From: Streptomonospora nanhaiensis
GTDB lineage: Bacteria > Actinomycetota > Actinomycetes > Streptosporangiales > Streptosporangiaceae
Direction: 5' to 3'
DNA length: 64,000 bases
NCBI RefSeq assembly: GCF_013410565.1
Contig: NZ_JACCFO010000001.1
Coordinates: 992,001 to 1,056,000, forward strand
The translations under genes were made by a program, and so were the position numbers. Every line of letters starts with the position of its first letter. Positions within the stretch are counted from its first letter, which is position 1. Below, in pieces: positions 61,654 through 64,000 of the stretch. The notes under the pieces were generated by a model. It was not told the DNA's origin. It did no database searches and worked only from the letters and a program-made list of their open reading frames with translations.

Positions 61654-61689
61654 TCGGGACGGCGGGATTTGAACCCACGACCCCTTGAC
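61654..61689 (-). other. 3' fragment of tRNA-Pro (attachment site of an integrative element)
   Basis: On the minus strand the last 36 bases of a tRNA are present: TCAAG of the anticodon stem, the variable loop, T-stem GTGGG, T-loop TTCAAAT, CCCGC, acceptor CGTCCCG and discriminator A. The acceptor strand implies a 5' end CGGGACG, as in tRNA-Pro. No D-arm, anticodon loop or 5' acceptor strand lies upstream; similarity stops at the anticodon loop, a common crossover point for tyrosine integrases. The fragment therefore looks like attL or attR, with the complete tRNA expected at the far end of the element. Confidence 0.75.
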
Positions 61690-62289
61690 TTCCCGGTGGG
61701 ATGACGGGGCCTGCGGCGTGATCACGCTTTCGCCGAACGACGTGGGAATGTGTACCGGTACACACTCGCTGATTCCGGCTGCTTCCTGACGTCATGTGCA
61801 CTGAATGTGTATCGCGGGAGCGCCGTTCTCCCAGTTCGGCCGGAGTTCCCACTCCCGTCGCCCATGATGCACACGGACCGCCCCCACGCTCACGCCAGCA
61901 GCGCGGCACCGTCCTCCCACGGGTCCCCCGGCCCCCAGCAACCCGAGCCTTCGGCAACCACGGTGTCGGTCCGAGGTGCTTGGTCGCGCTGCAGTCGGCC
62001 ACCCAAGACAGTGAGGGTCGCGTGACCAAGTGCCTCGGGACCGAGGACGCCAGGGACCACAGCCGGTTCGCCTGGAGAGGTTTCGGCGCTTCGCATCGGA
62101 TCGTCCCGGCGACGGCGCGACCCACAGCCGACGGACGGCCTCAAGGCGACGGACGCTTCCGCGGCCCCGGCGGCCGGCCGCGCGCTCGGGACCGGGCGGC
62201 AGCCCGCAGCCCGAGCGGCGGGCGGCACGCCGGGAGCGACGGCGCGAAGCGCCGTCGCCTTGATCCCATACAGCCCAATTCGGCAATGC
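61690..62289. other. 600-bp end region of the putative integrative element
   Basis: No credible gene. It holds the 16-bp palindrome at 61749-61764 and a direct repeat GAATGTGTA at 61746-61754 and 61803-61811. Such repeats next to an att site are candidates for integrase arm or excisionase sites. Confidence 0.4.
61749..61764. promoter_or_regulatory. 16-bp perfect palindrome near att site
   Basis: TGTGTACCGGTACACA is fully self-complementary and lies 60 bp inside the tRNA fragment. It could bind an excisionase, integrase or element regulator. No adjacent gene identifies the partner. Confidence 0.5.
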
Positions 62290-62706
62290 CTAGTGGCAGC
62301 GCACGACTCCCCATGTCATCCGTTCGGCCGGGCCGCCTTGGCTTCCCCAGCTCTCGGTGAGACGGTCGACCAAGTGCAGGCCGCGCCCCCTCTCCGTGTC
62401 GAGTGGTGGCGTGGCGATGTAAGGCACGTGGGAGGCGCTGCCCGCGTCATGGACGGTGATGAGCGCGCCCTCGGCGGTGTGCTCCAGCATGACGAGGAAG
62501 CCGGTTGTCCAGTTGCCGGACTCGGTGTGCTGGAGGGCGTTGCTGGCAAGCTCGCTCGCAACGAGGATGGCCGCGTCCGGCTCGGCGCAGTACTGGAGGC
62601 GGTTGGCGATGAACCGGCGGACATCGCCGACGGACGAAGGGTGACCGGGGAACCAGCGGAGGGCCGCCACCTGTCCTCGGTTAGGGCCGTTCGGGTGCAG
62701 AGACAT
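62290..62706 (-). CDS. RsbW-like ATP-binding protein (HATPase_c_2)
   Basis: A 138-residue GHKL ATPase of the anti-sigma-factor kinase type. The N-box is ILVASELASNALQHTESG and the G-box is ERGRGLHLVDRLTESWG, with VHDAGSASHVP between. Such single-domain proteins in actinobacteria often pair with XRE regulators, and one lies divergently here. ATG 62706 follows GAGGTGAG at proper spacing. Its target is unknown. Confidence 0.87.
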   Translation of the reverse strand: MSLHPNGPNRGQVAALRWFPGHPSSVGDVRRFIANRLQYCAEPDAAILVASELASNALQHTESGNWTTGFLVMLEHTAEGALITVHDAGSASHVPYIATPPLDTERGRGLHLVDRLTESWGSQGGPAERMTWGVVRCH

Positions 62707-62757
62707 AGGGCTCACCTCGGTGAGATCAACAGCTCACGAGACACTGAGCTGCATGTC

Positions 62758-62783
62758 TAGTACTATTAGTACGGCTACCGTAC
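62758..62783. promoter_or_regulatory. operator cluster between divergent genes of the element
   Basis: TAGTACTA (62758-62765) is a palindrome, and GTACGG-CTA-CCGTAC (62769-62783) has perfect 6-bp arms. Both share GTAC cores. They sit 52 bp before the ATPase start and 80 bp before the monooxygenase start, suited to control both. The XRE protein encoded at 63168 is the obvious candidate. Confidence 0.5.
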
Positions 62784-62862
62784 ATTAGGTGCCTGGTACT
62801 TGCACTACGTTCGCAAGACAATTAGTGCGACAAGTGATGTCGAAGTGAGTTGAGGAGTCCCC

Positions 62863-63171
62863 ATGTTCGGACTTGCCGTGCGATTCACGCTCAAGGACGA
62901 GGACAGCGCTTCGGGCTTTGATGCCCTGGTGGGGGAGACGCTGCCCCACATCCGCGAGAGTGAGCCGGGCACGCTCGTCTACGCCGTTCACCAGGTCGAA
63001 GGCAAGCCGCTGGAGCGGTACTTCTACGAGCTGTACCGCGACCGCGCCGCGTTCGACGCGCACGAGGAACAGCCCCACGTCAAGCGGTTCCTTGAGGCGC
63101 GCGGTGCGTTCCTCGACTCCGTAGAGGTCGACTTCCTTTCGCTCCAGGGAGCAAAGGGGGTCGCAGGATGA
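62863..63171 (+). CDS. ABM-family monooxygenase-like protein
   Basis: A 102-residue dimeric alpha/beta-barrel protein of the antibiotic biosynthesis monooxygenase (YgiN quinol monooxygenase-like) family: LPHIRESEPGTLVYAVHQVE, YFYELYRDRAAFDAHEEQPH and VKRFLEARG. These enzymes oxidise quinols or remove reactive substrates without a cofactor. Preceded by a GAGGAG site. Its stop overlaps the start of the XRE gene by ATGA. Confidence 0.88.
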   Translation: MFGLAVRFTLKDEDSASGFDALVGETLPHIRESEPGTLVYAVHQVEGKPLERYFYELYRDRAAFDAHEEQPHVKRFLEARGAFLDSVEVDFLSLQGAKGVAG

Positions 63172-64000
63172 GCAATGACTACCAAAAGGCGCTAGGCCGA
63201 AAAATCGCGCAGCACAGAAAGCGGCGCGGCCTCTCACAGCGCGAATTCGCCCGCCTGGTCGAGCGCTCGGAAGCCTGGGTCTCGCAGGTGGAGCGTGGCG
63301 TCCGCCGGATTGATCGCATGTCGGTCCTGGAGACTGTCGCCGATGCGCTGGAGGTCCCGCTTTCGGAGCTGGCCGCCGAAGCGCCCGTTGTCGCCTCGGC
63401 CGCCGAGGAGGCGCCCGGCAGCAGTCGCCTTCGGTTGGTCCTGAGTCGGGCGCATGCACTGAGGGCGATGCTCAGCGCCGGGGGCGAACCGCCGGATGTC
63501 GACGCGCTGGGCCGCAAGGTCGATCACGTGTGGGAGTTGACCCATACCAGCCGCTACCTGGACCTGACGGAAGCGCTCGAACCGCTGATTCCCGAGTTGG
63601 AGGCGGCGGCGCGCTCGGTGCCCAACGGACAGCGGGTTCCGCTGTTCCGCCTGCTCAACAGCGCCTATCAGGCGTGCTCTTCGGCGTTGACCAAGCTCGG
63701 GGAGTACGAGGCCGCCTGGATCGCGGCCGATCGGTCGATCACGGCGGCCGAACGCGCCGATGATCCGCTGTTGATGGCCGCCGGTGAGTTCCGGTTGTGC
63801 CTGACGTTCCAGGGTGCGGGCTACTACGAACAGGTCGAGGCGACCGCTGGGACCTCCTGTGAGGCGCTGTCGCGTCTGGCCGACAAGGGCGACCCCGAAG
63901 CCATGTCCTTGTTTGGCGCCCTCACTCTGCAACGGGCGGTTGCCGCAGCTCGGCGCAACGACGCCACGGCCGCCTATCGCAACGTGGCCCATGCGCGCTC
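63168..64000 (+). CDS. XRE-family regulator with helical sensor domain (3' end outside window)
   Basis: At least 277 residues, open at the window end. The N-terminal helix-turn-helix reads GRKIAQHRKRRGLSQREFAR and SEAWVSQVERGVRRIDRMSV. The rest is a series of helices with TPR-like spacing (YLDLTEALEPLIPELEAAAR, AYQACSSALTKLGEYEAAWI, AADRSITAAERADDPLLMAA), as in many Streptomyces XRE regulators that pair with RsbW-like ATPases. ATG 63168 overlaps the upstream stop, so it is cotranslated with the ABM protein. Confidence 0.87.
   Translation, partial: MSNDYQKALGRKIAQHRKRRGLSQREFARLVERSEAWVSQVERGVRRIDRMSVLETVADALEVPLSELAAEAPVVASAAEEAPGSSRLRLVLSRAHALRAMLSAGGEPPDVDALGRKVDHVWELTHTSRYLDLTEALEPLIPELEAAARSVPNGQRVPLFRLLNSAYQACSSALTKLGEYEAAWIAADRSITAAERADDPLLMAAGEFRLCLTFQGAGYYEQVEATAGTSCEALSRLADKGDPEAMSLFGALTLQRAVAAARRNDATAAYRNVAHAR

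Noticed and set aside
61654-61730. A complete tRNA gene at the tRNA-like sequence
   Set aside because: Only the anticodon-stem 3' strand onward is present; no D-arm, anticodon loop or matching 5' acceptor strand occurs upstream.
1-64000. CRISPR array or biosynthetic gene cluster
   Set aside because: No spaced direct repeats and no NRPS, PKS, terpene or RiPP core genes were found on reading both strands. TldD/TldE without a precursor peptide is not enough to call a RiPP locus.

Overview
The window is very GC-rich, with GTG and TTG starts, GGAGG-type ribosome binding sites, many leaderless-looking promoters, and families typical of actinomycetes (RamB, LytR-CpsA-Psr, FolP2-like DHPS, DUF990-type ABC permeases, 6C RNA, dodecin, MocR/YczE). 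It is a chromosomal stretch from a filamentous-type actinobacterium. Nocardiopsaceae or a related family is my guess; the sequence alone does not prove it.

Layout. 1-5.4 kb: a membrane-anchored protein, a TetR gene, two back-to-back insertion sequences (IS5-like, then IS982-like) inserted at the TAG stop of an aldo/keto reductase gene, a second TetR gene and a 44-residue secreted peptide. 5.4-10 kb: acyl-CoA dehydrogenase, then a glyoxylate-shunt pair of RamB-type regulator and isocitrate lyase with a RamB-like box between them. 10-16.6 kb: CPBP membrane protease, CynX-like MFS with a divergent GntR regulator, and a TetR gene divergent from a three-gene ABC exporter. 16.7-24.9 kb: PhoD phosphatase, RraA-like protein, FolP2-like DHPS homologue, tandem-duplicated Lrp regulator, LCP ligase, flavin reductase and an M15-like anchored protein. 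25-31.7 kb: MFS, TldD/TldE pair and a serine hydrolase. 31.8-37 kb: dodecin, a 6C-type small RNA, a small zinc-ribbon-like protein, MobA, NADAR, RtcB and MoaA. 37-47.6 kb: KhtT with a frameshifted and truncated KhtU antiporter, lipase, acyl-CoA synthetase, YczR/YczE pair, GH15 enzyme, MgtC and Ung. 47.7-53.4 kb: a 1,123-residue NACHT NTPase (the best candidate for an uncharacterised immune protein), sirtuin and sulfotransferase. 53.5-59.3 kb: ordinary metabolic genes.

59.4-64 kb is different. Base composition drops and a 485-residue protein of unknown family lies there. At 61654-61689 there is a 3'-terminal fragment of a tRNA-Pro gene with its terminator still on the low-coordinate side. I read this as the attachment scar of an integrative element that begins near 61690 and runs off the right end of the window. 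Inside it are a 16-bp perfect palindrome, an RsbW-like ATPase gene and, divergently, an ABM-monooxygenase/XRE regulator operon.

Most of the window is single genes or two- to three-gene operons separated by strong GC-rich hairpins. I see no biosynthetic gene cluster and no CRISPR array. All coordinates come from reading the sequence; no database search was possible.
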